NCBI RefSeq assembly: GCF_030269905.1
Contig: NZ_BSVC01000004.1
Location: forward strand, 248,001-312,000
DNA from: Pelosinus sp. IPA-1
GTDB lineage: Bacteria; Bacillota; Negativicutes; DSM-13327
Length of the DNA stretch: 64,000 nt
Direction: 5' to 3'
Shown here: in pieces, positions 43,303 through 51,245 of the stretch
How positions within the stretch are numbered: the stretch's first letter is position 1
Layout of the letters: each line of letters begins with the position of its first letter
The notes under the pieces: generated by a model
The model's input: the letters and a program-made list of their open reading frames with translations, nothing else
Told to the model about the DNA's origin: nothing
Databases searched by the model: none
Position numbers and translations under genes: made by a program

Positions 43303-43835
43303 TATTGTATCCCCTTAAACTTTACCGATATTTCAAATTTAGCTATTGATAAAGTTGCATCACTTTCAACCTTATTCAAAATTGGTTCGGTAAAAATAGG
43401 ATCATTCTCTAAATTTCTCATTAATTGGGCTACAGCGGGATAGGCTTCTGCTGAACCTTTAATATAGACGACACCTTTATCCGTATTGACTAAATCAGTA
43501 AACCATAACTCCTGGGGTGTTATAGTTACTAAATGTTGTATAATTGAATACCAGGTGCTACGTTCTTTTGTTAAGTTCACTACTAAATTATTTTTTTTAT
43601 CCAATAATTGTTGCTTGGCATCCATATTAATCATCTGGATTCTTGTTGGCTGCAATAATTCATATTGGGTACGAGTGGCTTGCAGTTCTTTTTCAATACT
43701 CCAGATTTTATAAGTATTATAACAATATAAGCTACTAAACAGCAAAAGTAGTAAAAAAACAGATATAAATAGCAATTGCTTTATTGGCCATTTAGGTTGG
43801 CGCTCCTTAAAAGGTAATAGGTTAATGGTATTCAT
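43302..43835 (-). CDS. pilN: Type IV pilus assembly protein PilN
   Basis: 177 residues. It opens with INLLPFKERQPK, the PilN signature that binds PilM, followed by one membrane segment (LLFISVFLLLLLFSSLYCY) and a coiled-coil plus ferredoxin-like periplasmic domain with TPQELWFTDLVN. Its ATG overlaps the stop of pilM (ATGA). It recruits the cytoplasmic actin-like PilM to the membrane. Confidence 0.9.
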   Translation of the reverse strand: MNTINLLPFKERQPKWPIKQLLFISVFLLLLLFSSLYCYNTYKIWSIEKELQATRTQYELLQPTRIQMINMDAKQQLLDKKNNLVVNLTKERSTWYSIIQHLVTITPQELWFTDLVNTDKGVVYIKGSAEAYPAVAQLMRNLENDPIFTEPILNKVESDATLSIAKFEISVKFKGIQ

Positions 43836-44899
43836 CGCTCACCTCCTCTTAAGGATAAACCAATTGCAGTGCCTAATTGAGGTGCTATTTGTTGTAAGTG
43901 AGTTTTATCAAAAGAGGACGGGATCTCCAATCTTACCAATGGGTCATGCAATACGATCGGTAAATCTAACTGTGTGGCCAAATAAGGAATCAAGTTATTC
44001 ATCTTTGAACCACCACCTGTAATATACATTTTATCAATAATTGCTGCGTTATTTTGTAATTGGTAGTATTCAGCAGTGCGACGTATATCTCTACAAAACT
44101 CAGCTAATAGTAACTTTAGTTGATGATTTATCTCAGCATCTTTTTCAGTCATATTATCGTTAATCAAATCAAACTGTCCTTGTTTTACTTGCTCTGCTTC
44201 AGCATCTGTAAGCTCCTCTACTTCCATAATTACCTCAGTCATGCGTTCTCCGCCAATCGGGATATTGCGGATTACAGCAGGGCTACCATTTTGAAATATA
44301 GTAACTTGAGAAATCATTTTTCCAATATCAAGTACTATCGCATTTTCAGCATTTATAAAGGTACGATATAAAGCCAGTGGTTCAACATCAACTGCGACTG
44401 GTACTAAGTCAACACTTCTAATAATAGTCGTAAGACTATTAATTAGCTCATGAGGAGCAGCCACTAACAAAACCTTTATTTCCGTTTCGATATCACCCTT
44501 ACCTACTATAGAAAAATCAAAATAATAGCTCTCAGGAGCATAGGGTATATATTTTTCTAAATCCCACTTAATTGCTTCTTGTAATTCTTCTTTCGTCATA
44601 ACAGGGAAAACCAATTCTCGTGCAAACATTCCTCGTCCACCTACTGCGATAACAACATGTTTACTAGAAATTCTGATAGTGGCAAGCAATTTACTAAGAA
44701 TATCACTTAAAAGGTAACTGTCAAGGATACGTCCATCTTCAATAACTTTTGGCGGTAAGGTTTGAATACCAAAGTTTTTTAAAATAGGGTTTCCTTTCGT
44801 CCATCCGATTTCAACGACTTTTATGGCACCTGTACCAATATCAATGCCAATTGTATTTGAGTTCTTTTTTAATAAAAAACTTTCGATCTTTTTCCACAT
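43832..44899 (-). CDS. pilM: Type IV pilus assembly ATPase-like protein PilM
   Basis: 355 residues with the FtsA/actin fold: NTIGIDIGTGAIKVVEI (phosphate 1), VVIAVGGRGMFARELVFPVM, AIVLDIGKMISQVTIF (phosphate 2), and MYITGGGSKMNNLIPYLA (adenosine motif). PilM is a cytoplasmic ring component that binds PilN. Start ATG 44897-44899 is preceded by AGGTGAG; a GTG nine bases upstream overlaps that site. It follows the comFB-like gene by 9 nt. Confidence 0.93.
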   Translation of the reverse strand: MWKKIESFLLKKNSNTIGIDIGTGAIKVVEIGWTKGNPILKNFGIQTLPPKVIEDGRILDSYLLSDILSKLLATIRISSKHVVIAVGGRGMFARELVFPVMTKEELQEAIKWDLEKYIPYAPESYYFDFSIVGKGDIETEIKVLLVAAPHELINSLTTIIRSVDLVPVAVDVEPLALYRTFINAENAIVLDIGKMISQVTIFQNGSPAVIRNIPIGGERMTEVIMEVEELTDAEAEQVKQGQFDLINDNMTEKDAEINHQLKLLLAEFCRDIRRTAEYYQLQNNAAIIDKMYITGGGSKMNNLIPYLATQLDLPIVLHDPLVRLEIPSSFDKTHLQQIAPQLGTAIGLSLRGGER

Positions 44900-44908
44900 A
44901 ATACTCAC

Positions 44909-45181
44909 CTATTTTTCCGAATGATGGGGCTGCTTTTTCACTATTTTAATGGCTTGGGTAAGAGCAGATACGACATCAACGTGGAATTGTTGGTCCAATG
45001 AGCTTAATTTAGTATAGGTTTCACCCGTAGAAGTCGCAACATAACGAGTCGGCAAAGCATTCAAAGCTAAAGCGGCAATATCATACTGGCACCGTTGGCA
45101 AGTACACATAGCAGGGTCTGCTTGAAGAACAATCGCAAGTTTTTCCATAACTAGTTTTTCCATATAATTTTTAAGTTCCAT
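44909..45181 (-). CDS. comFB: ComFB-family late competence protein
   Basis: 90 residues from the ATG at 45179-45181, which has AAGGAGA 8 nt upstream; a longer frame has no support. It shows ELKNYMEKLVMEKL, then CTCQRCQYDIAALALNALPTRYV, where the Cys residues and the DIAALALN run match the ComFB family (seen in two pieces: CTCQRCQYDI and AALALNALPTRYV). ComFB is encoded with competence or pilus genes in Bacillus and other bacteria, and homologues in cyanobacteria have been reported to bind cyclic nucleotides. Its role here is not known. It sits between a pilin-like gene and pilM. Confidence 0.8.
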   Translation of the reverse strand: MELKNYMEKLVMEKLAIVLQADPAMCTCQRCQYDIAALALNALPTRYVATSTGETYTKLSSLDQQFHVDVVSALTQAIKIVKKQPHHSEK

Positions 45182-45194
45182 TGTACACATCTCC

Positions 45195-46247
45195 TTAATA
45201 ATCCCAAATAATCTCAAAAGGACTTGCTTTGTCAGTCGGTAGATTGAAAAATTGTATAATATTGTTATCATAAATAACTTTGGCATTCTCTACAGTAAGC
45301 TTTCCACCAACAGAAATACAGCCTGTAATTTCTGCACTCGTATCAATTTGCCCATTACCTTTCGCTAATAAGATAGCTTTGTTTAGGATAGCATGATCTG
45401 AGATGATAATATTTCCACCTGCAACTATCATAATATTGCCAAGCATTTGAGATTTTGTATCAATTATAAAATTGTTTTTCACGTAGATTAAACCGTTTCC
45501 TAGTAAGTAGCTATTATTTTTCATAATAAAATTGTCATTTGCAAATGATAGGTTATCAGTTAGAGTATAAGTTTGTCCATCAAGAAAATCAGGTAAAAGG
45601 CTACTATTCCTATAGTCATTTTCATTGTAAGCAGGTATTTTGATAATTGGTACATTATAGTTTATCATACCATTTATTGTTGTTTCATTGTAACTTATTT
45701 TAGTAGAATCCCTAATAAATATATCACCGATTATTTCACAATTTTTATTCAAAGTAATGTTGTCATTACTACGGAGTGATCCAGTAATAGTAGCGTTCAT
45801 AACATTTAAATTGGTATTAGAGAATAAAGCATTATTAAAAATGCTATTGCTCGCTACTGGCAAAAGTATCTTCACATTAATTTGGCGCTTTGCTTTATTA
45901 ACTGTTCCAATGGATCGAATGAGGCGTACATTTTTGTTAGTAGTTTTAGAATCCGGTCCTATTTTAACATTATAACTTCCAATTGGTGATAACGTACCAA
46001 GAATTTCGGACGTGGTTATAAAATCCTTGCTCTCAGTTTGACCTTTGAATTCATCATCTATTTTTAGCTTGGTAATAGCCCATTGTATTCCAGCCTCAGC
46101 TACGTATTGTGCAGCAACTCCATCTCGATGATTCGTTGCTACTTCCAACTCTATTCTACTGCGTGTCATCATACCAATGCCTATTAGTCCTAATAACATC
46201 ATAGCAATAATTCCTAACAATGCTGCTGAACCTCGCTCATTGTTCAT
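45195..46247 (-). CDS. PilX/GspK-like minor pilin with beta-helical C-terminal region
   Basis: About 350 residues. N-terminal NNERG then a hydrophobic helix SAALLGIIAMMLLGLIGIGMM, fitting a class III signal cut after Gly; there is no Glu at mature position 5, as in GspK/PilX-type proteins. VATNHRDGVAAQYVAEAGIQWA is the PilX N-terminal domain. The rest is rich in Asn, Ile and Gly with recurring short strands (GGNIIISDHAILNKAILLAK, EITGCISVGGKLTVENAKV), which resembles bactofilin-like right-handed beta-helix repeats. Start ATG 46245-46247 overlaps the end of the pilW-like gene. Possibly a pilus-tip or initiation component. Confidence 0.75.
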   Translation of the reverse strand: MNNERGSAALLGIIAMMLLGLIGIGMMTRSRIELEVATNHRDGVAAQYVAEAGIQWAITKLKIDDEFKGQTESKDFITTSEILGTLSPIGSYNVKIGPDSKTTNKNVRLIRSIGTVNKAKRQINVKILLPVASNSIFNNALFSNTNLNVMNATITGSLRSNDNITLNKNCEIIGDIFIRDSTKISYNETTINGMINYNVPIIKIPAYNENDYRNSSLLPDFLDGQTYTLTDNLSFANDNFIMKNNSYLLGNGLIYVKNNFIIDTKSQMLGNIMIVAGGNIIISDHAILNKAILLAKGNGQIDTSAEITGCISVGGKLTVENAKVIYDNNIIQFFNLPTDKASPFEIIWDY

Positions 46248-46773
46248 TAAGCATGCCACCTTTATTTAGCGGATAACAGGCTGTATGAAGCAGCTTTTTT
46301 TCTCCAGTATTCTCGTCAGTTGTTTCTAAAGTTATCATTACCGCTTTTGGATTTTCATTCTCCGGATAAGCAAGAAATTCTAAGTTGGTTACAAAATTTT
46401 CTGTTATTGGATTGCGAGAAATACCACCTGCAGGTTTTGTCTTAGTTTTATCTATAATAATATATATGGTTTTGGAATGAGTTCCGCCACCTAATTGAAA
46501 GGTGTTATTTTCCCCACTTGGTTTGGTAATAAGTAAAGAGGATTTACTCTTAAAAGTGATTTGTTGAGCATAGCGTATTTCTCGACCTATACTATCCATT
46601 GCTAGGCGTGCCGTTTGCTGAATATTTTCTTGATCTCTATTAAATATCCAAAGTCTTAAAGATTCGGAAAACAAATCTGCGATACCAGAAAGTAACATAA
46701 GCAATAGCGTGATACTAATTAATAATTCTACGAGAGTCAATCCATCTTGTACAGTAAGGTATGCTTTTTTCAT
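46237..46773 (-). CDS. PilW-like prepilin
   Basis: 178 residues. Prepilin N-terminus VQDG-LTLVELLISITLLLMLLS, with the cleavage Gly, mature residue Leu and Glu at position 5. The globular part is predicted soluble: RLAMDSIGREIRYAQQI is the PilW/GspJ-type helix. It lies between the PilV-like and PilX-like genes and belongs to a minor-pilin cassette (FimT, PilV, PilW, PilX order). Confidence 0.82.
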   Translation of the reverse strand: MKKAYLTVQDGLTLVELLISITLLLMLLSGIADLFSESLRLWIFNRDQENIQQTARLAMDSIGREIRYAQQITFKSKSSLLITKPSGENNTFQLGGGTHSKTIYIIIDKTKTKPAGGISRNPITENFVTNLEFLAYPENENPKAVMITLETTDENTGEKKLLHTACYPLNKGGMLNEQ

Positions 46774-46805
46774 GGAACACCACCTCTTTTGCTAACAAAA
46801 TGCTA

Positions 46806-47207
46806 TTAGTTAAGGGTAGGATAAAATGCAACAAATTGTAGATTGCACTCCCTATTCCACTCCTTCCAAGAAGCAATAATATTCACCTGCACAAGATGAC
46901 TGTCTAGTGTAGATAAAGTTGCTTGTGAGGTCAATGTGTACTTTGATGGTGGTAGTAAACGATTTCCTTGCCACGGTATTTGACAAGGCAGTGCAAGCTC
47001 TGCCCAATATTCAGGAGGTTTAGTTTTTAATAATTCCAATTGTTGTTGTATTAGATTCGCAGCACGGGTATAATCAGCAGCTTCAGCACTGGTCTGTATT
47101 GATTGCGTAAACAAACCAGAAATTGGTACTAAGGCTACACAGACAAGAAAAATTGCGATTATCACATCAGCTAACATGAAACCCCGATTTTCTTTCAGAA
47201 CATTCAT
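46806..47207 (-). CDS. PilV-like prepilin with Asp at position 5
   Basis: 133 residues. Prepilin leader NVLKENRG followed by FMLADVIIAIFLVCVALVPI. The mature residue 1 is Phe, but position 5 is Asp instead of the usual Glu. The body has a helical AADYTRAANLIQQQLELLKTKP typical of PilV/GspI, and a Trp-containing C-terminal part. Second gene of the minor-pilin cassette, 15 nt after the fimT-like gene. Confidence 0.78.
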   Translation of the reverse strand: MNVLKENRGFMLADVIIAIFLVCVALVPISGLFTQSIQTSAEAADYTRAANLIQQQLELLKTKPPEYWAELALPCQIPWQGNRLLPPSKYTLTSQATLSTLDSHLVQVNIIASWKEWNRECNLQFVAFYPTLN

Positions 47208-47222
47208 CTGAGTACCTCCCCC

Positions 47223-47684
47223 TTATTCTTCTGGCTGCGTACTTATAGAGCTACTAATACGCACTCGTCCCGTGACTGGCGCAAGAATAACATACTTCGA
47301 CTCTTTTAGTTTAGGGCTATATAGAGTAACTGATTGCGCACTATTTTTAGGTGTTCCATTCAAACTAAAGGAAATAGAAGAAAACTGTCCAGATAAATTT
47401 ACTGATGGTGGAAAAGCAACTTTTTTTATTCTTTGGGTATTCGCAGTAATATAATAGCCCTGCGGAACCGTATACTTAAAAAGTAATACGTAAGCAGTCG
47501 TGTCTACACCCGAGTTTATAGATATTTGCTGAAGCCAACGAATGTCTGCAACTAATTGACGAGCGCTATTCTCAAGCTCTTGTTTTGCTAAGGATTGGCC
47601 AATTGTTGGCACTGCCATACTAGAAAAAATGCTGAGTATAGCAATACATAGCAGGAGTTCAATAAATGTTACACCTCGTTGCAT
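47223..47684 (-). CDS. FimT/GspH-like prepilin
   Basis: 153 residues from ATG 47682-47684, which has AAGGTGG 9 nt before it; the frame extends further upstream without support and overlaps pilD. Leader MQRG, then VTFIELLLCIAILSIFSSMA: mature residue Val and Glu at position 5. QELENSARQLVADIRWLQQ is the GspH/FimT helix, followed by a beta-rich domain. First of four minor-pilin genes. Confidence 0.82.
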   Translation of the reverse strand: MQRGVTFIELLLCIAILSIFSSMAVPTIGQSLAKQELENSARQLVADIRWLQQISINSGVDTTAYVLLFKYTVPQGYYITANTQRIKKVAFPPSVNLSGQFSSISFSLNGTPKNSAQSVTLYSPKLKESKYVILAPVTGRVRISSSISTQPEE

Positions 47685-47701
47685 AGGATATAGCCACCTT
47701 A

Positions 47702-48445
47702 TTATAATCGTTCCAAATACCAAGTAATAATTTGGTTACCGTATAAGGTACTAACTAAGGCACCTAAGGCAATAAAGGGACCAAAGGGTATAAAATCCTT
47801 ACGGGTTTTTAATTTAAAAGCTAATAATAATAAGCCGCCTACACCACCAAATATAAAAGATAATAGTAAGGTTAGTAGTAAGTATTCCCATCCCAACCAA
47901 ATACCAAGAGCTGTAGCAAACTTAATATCACCGCCTCCCATGCCACCACGGCTGACTAGGGCAATTAAAAGCAATATTCCACCACCAAGTAAACTGGCGC
48001 TAATCATGTCCCAGATTTCTAGGCTATTTGTCCACAAATTTATAACAACACCAGCCCCAAATAGCCATAGCAAAACTTTGTCTAAAATAAGTTGGTGATC
48101 ATAATCAATGAAAGTAATAACAAGTAAAAAAGATGTAAGAATAAGGGCTTTCAAAAGTTCTAGGGAAACTCCAAATATATAAAGGCACCAGACAAAGAGA
48201 ATTGCTGTCAATATTTCTAAGACAAAATAGCGTGATGAAAAAGTAACACCGCAATAGCGGCAGCGACCGCGAGATAGAAGATAACTAAGGAAAGGAATTA
48301 GATCCCATGGTTTAAGATGTGTATTGCACGTCATGCAATGAGAAGAAGGTGTAATGATAGATTGGTTTTGCGGTAAACGATAGATGCAGACGTTGACGAA
48401 GCTACCGATAATAAGACCAACCATTATGATTATTAAAGTGAGCAA
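47702..48445 (-). CDS. pilD: Prepilin peptidase PilD
   Basis: 247 residues with about seven membrane segments. The cytoplasmic zinc loop has the two pairs CMTCNTHLKPWDLIPFLSYL and RCRYCG. The catalytic aspartates lie in FIDYDHQLILD and GMGGGDIKFATALG. PilD cleaves prepilins after the leader Gly and methylates the new N-terminus. Start is TTG (48443-48445), 8 nt after AAGGAG. It sits between pilA and the minor pilins it processes. Confidence 0.95.
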   Translation of the reverse strand: MLTLIIIMVGLIIGSFVNVCIYRLPQNQSIITPSSHCMTCNTHLKPWDLIPFLSYLLSRGRCRYCGVTFSSRYFVLEILTAILFVWCLYIFGVSLELLKALILTSFLLVITFIDYDHQLILDKVLLWLFGAGVVINLWTNSLEIWDMISASLLGGGILLLIALVSRGGMGGGDIKFATALGIWLGWEYLLLTLLLSFIFGGVGGLLLLAFKLKTRKDFIPFGPFIALGALVSTLYGNQIITWYLERL

Positions 48446-48491
48446 CGCTATTACTCCTTTATAAAAAATATCTACTAATTTTTGTACTTAG

Positions 48492-48521
48492 AGATACAAG
48501 AGGACGTGTCCCCTTGTATCT
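48492..48521 (-). terminator. Stem-loop after pilA
   Basis: AGATACAAG-type inverted repeat: 48492-48505 pairs with 48508-48521 in minus-strand RNA with one G-U pair, leaving a very short loop. It lies about 25 nt past the pilA stop. The sequence after it is not U-rich at once, so it may instead stabilise the pilA mRNA and lower expression of pilD and the minor pilins. Confidence 0.5.
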
Positions 48522-48545
48522 AGTATGCTTATAGATTATTGTAGC

Positions 48546-48926
48546 CTAACTAGGAGTTATACTTGATGTTCCATTTGATGTGTATGTTTTTGTACCAAAG
48601 GTAGATGTCACTTCACCAGTAGTTGTATTAACTGTATATGCACCTGCAGTGGCAGGTGGAACAGGAACCTCGGCAAGTAGATTTGCCGTTTTCAGTGTGG
48701 CCAAAGTGCTCACATATGCACCGTTTTGTGAAAAGTATACTGCTTCAGCACTAGCAATAGTACGTAGATCGGCCTGAATTTTAGCAACTTTAGCTGCATC
48801 AGTTGTTCCAGACATTTTAGGTACAGCAATTGCTGCTAAAACTCCAATTATGGCAATAACTACCATCAACTCTACTAGAGTAAAACCTCTCTGATTCCTC
48901 ATCTTTTGTCTTAATTTAATTAACAT
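48546..48926 (-). CDS. pilA: Type IVa major pilin PilA
   Basis: 126 residues. Leader MLIKLRQKMRNQRG, then FTLVELMVVIAIIGVLAAIA, a perfect type IVa N-terminus with Phe 1 and Glu 5. The short globular part has AKIQADLRTIASAEAVYFSQNG and a Thr/Ser-rich C-terminal end with no Cys, so it lacks the disulfide loop of many Gram-negative pilins. Start ATG 48924-48926 is preceded by AGGAGGTGAGTAT, one of the strongest ribosome-binding sites in the cluster, as expected for the major subunit. Followed by a stem-loop. Confidence 0.93.
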   Translation of the reverse strand: MLIKLRQKMRNQRGFTLVELMVVIAIIGVLAAIAVPKMSGTTDAAKVAKIQADLRTIASAEAVYFSQNGAYVSTLATLKTANLLAEVPVPPATAGAYTVNTTTGEVTSTFGTKTYTSNGTSSITPS

Positions 48927-48952
48927 ATACTCACCTCCTTTCAGCAAAAAGA

Positions 48953-50173
48953 TTATAAAGCGCCAACATTTGTTATGACATCAAAGAGTGGTATCATGAT
49001 AGAAATCACAATTAAACCAATGACCACTCCTAATCCCCCAATAATTACAGGTTCAATTATGCTACTCAGACGGCTGATAACATCATCAATATCATTTTCA
49101 TAAAAATCGGCAATCTTTTCTAGCATTTTGTCTAATGCACCACTTTCTTCGCCAATGGAAACCATCTGTATCACCATAGGAGTGAAGACCTTACTTTGGG
49201 CTAAGGTTGCGGCTAGTCCCATACCTTCTTTGATACCACTTTGTGCTTGTCCTAAGGCTCTCGTCATACTAAGATTACCAATGGTTTTTTGAACCACTTC
49301 TAAGGCAGTAATGATAGGTACGCCACCATGGAGTAAGGTACTTAAGGTACGACTAAAGCGAGCAATACCAACTTTTCGAGACAACATACCAACAACAGGA
49401 ATCTTTAACGTTAAGGCATCTACGTATTGGCGCGTATCTTCTCGCTGATAGGCAATCTTCAGACCATAACCGCTAGCAATAGCGATTATTAAGAGAATAG
49501 GAGCATAATTACGCAGGAAGGCACTTATTGCTAATAAGATACGAGTTAGTAAGGGCAGCTCCATCTTCATATTGTCAAACATTTGTACAAATGTGGGTAA
49601 AACAAAGGTTAGGATAAATACTACAGATAAAACTGCCATAGCACTTACAACTGCAGGATAGGTTAAAGCGGATTTGATTTTTTCATTGATTTTGTGTTCT
49701 TTTTCAAAATGAATCGCCAAGCGGCCGAGTACATCGTCGAGTATCCCACCAACCTCCCCTGCTTCTACCATGTTAATCATAAGGCCAGGGAAGATACGAG
49801 GGTGATCCCCTAGGGAACGAGATAATGTTTCTCCCTCTTTAACTTTTTTATAAACATCCTGGAGGGCTTTTTTCATTCGCAGATGATCAGTTTGTTCAAT
49901 GAGCACATTAAGACATGACACTAGAGGTAAACCTGCATCGATCATTGTAGAAAATAACCGACAAAAGATAGCTATTTCTTTTAGACTAATCCGCTGTAAG
50001 TTATCGATAAAATGGCGTATTGCACTAGTGTTGCCTTCTTCTTTGATCTGAGTAATAAAATAGCCTTTTTCACGAACGTGCAGGGCTACTGCATGTTCGC
50101 TCTCCGCCAAAATACTGCCTGTCAGCACTTGTCCATTACGGTCTTTGGCTCTGTAGGCAAAGTTTATAGCCAC
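48953..50173 (-). CDS. pilC: Type IV pilus inner-membrane platform protein PilC
   Basis: 406 residues with two repeated T2SSF domains. N-terminal FAYRAKDRNGQVLTGSI, then LKEIAIFCRLFSTMIDAGLPL and FPGLMINMVEAGEVGGILDD; the second repeat has GIARFSRTLSTLLHGGVPI and MVIQMVSIGEESGALDKML, with three membrane segments. PilC couples the PilB/PilT motors to pilin. Start is GTG at 50171-50173 with AGGAG 7 nt upstream. It follows pilT. Confidence 0.96.
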   Translation of the reverse strand: MAINFAYRAKDRNGQVLTGSILAESEHAVALHVREKGYFITQIKEEGNTSAIRHFIDNLQRISLKEIAIFCRLFSTMIDAGLPLVSCLNVLIEQTDHLRMKKALQDVYKKVKEGETLSRSLGDHPRIFPGLMINMVEAGEVGGILDDVLGRLAIHFEKEHKINEKIKSALTYPAVVSAMAVLSVVFILTFVLPTFVQMFDNMKMELPLLTRILLAISAFLRNYAPILLIIAIASGYGLKIAYQREDTRQYVDALTLKIPVVGMLSRKVGIARFSRTLSTLLHGGVPIITALEVVQKTIGNLSMTRALGQAQSGIKEGMGLAATLAQSKVFTPMVIQMVSIGEESGALDKMLEKIADFYENDIDDVISRLSSIIEPVIIGGLGVVIGLIVISIMIPLFDVITNVGAL

Positions 50174-50195
50174 TCACAATCTCCTACTTTCCTTT

Positions 50196-51245
50196 TTAAC
50201 TATTGGCGAGACGAGCGAAGGTTTCCTCATTAATAGCGCGCATGACTGCCTCCCCATAAGATACAATTCCACGTCGATATAAATCTATTAGAGCCATGTC
50301 CATTGGTTGCATGCCAAACTTTGCTCCCGTTTGAATCACTGAAGTTAACTGATGAGTTTTGCCTTCCCGAATCATGTTGCGTACTGCAGGTGTGGCAATT
50401 AGTATTTCTAACGCAGCGATCCTACCTGGTTGATCAATGCGAGGTAAAAGTTGCTGGGCAACAATTCCTTGTAATGTGACAGAAAGTTGAATACGAATTT
50501 GTTGCTGTTGATGAGCGGGAAAAGCGTCAATGATACGGTCAATGGTCTGAGCGGCACTGCCAGTATGCAGAGTGGCAAATACCAAATGTCCTGTCTCTGC
50601 TGCTGTAATGGCAGTAGCTATTGTTTCAGAATCACGCATTTCCCCTACCAAAATAACATCAGGATCTTCCCGTAGTGCAGCCCTTAGAGCAATTGCAAAG
50701 GATTTGGTATCCGAATGCATTTCACGTTGGTTTACAATAGACTGATTGTGTTTATGCAAGTATTCGACCGGATCTTCTAAGGTCAGAATATGGCAAGATC
50801 TTTCCTTGTTGATTAGATTAATCATTGCCGCTAACGTTGTAGATTTCCCACTACCAGTAGGCCCAGTAACAAGAACCAGCCCCCTAGCTTGAGAAGCTAG
50901 AGTCTTAAGCACTGGCGGATGCCCTAATTCTTCCAAGGTAGGCACAGCTTCATTTACAACACGAATGACAATGGCCGTTGAACCACGTTGCCGAAAGGCA
51001 TTTACCCGAAAACGGCTTAGACCGAAAATAGCAAAAGAAAAGTCAATTTCACCATGGTCTTTAAAATACAACTGTTGTTCTGGTTTGGTAATGGAGAAAA
51101 ATAATTCCTCCGTATCCTTGACTGTCAGCACCTTGTGTTCTGTCCGTACCAAATTACCATTGATCCTCAATATAGGTGGTACCCCTACCGTAATATGTAA
51201 ATCCGAAGCCCCGTTTTTTACGGCTTGATGTAATAATTTTTCCAT
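50196..51245 (-). CDS. pilT: Type IV pilus retraction ATPase PilT
   Basis: 349 residues. N-terminal PAS-like part with GASDLHITVGVPPILRING, Walker A LVTGPTGSGKSTTLAAMI, the Asp box ILTLEDPVEYLH, AALREDPDVILVGEMRD (Walker B) and the HLVFATLHTGSAAQTIDRII His box; AIRNMIREGK-like C-terminal signature (PAVRNMIREGKTHQL). PilT powers pilus retraction and twitching. It shares one base with pilB and precedes pilC. Confidence 0.96.
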   Translation of the reverse strand: MEKLLHQAVKNGASDLHITVGVPPILRINGNLVRTEHKVLTVKDTEELFFSITKPEQQLYFKDHGEIDFSFAIFGLSRFRVNAFRQRGSTAIVIRVVNEAVPTLEELGHPPVLKTLASQARGLVLVTGPTGSGKSTTLAAMINLINKERSCHILTLEDPVEYLHKHNQSIVNQREMHSDTKSFAIALRAALREDPDVILVGEMRDSETIATAITAAETGHLVFATLHTGSAAQTIDRIIDAFPAHQQQQIRIQLSVTLQGIVAQQLLPRIDQPGRIAALEILIATPAVRNMIREGKTHQLTSVIQTGAKFGMQPMDMALIDLYRRGIVSYGEAVMRAINEETFARLANS

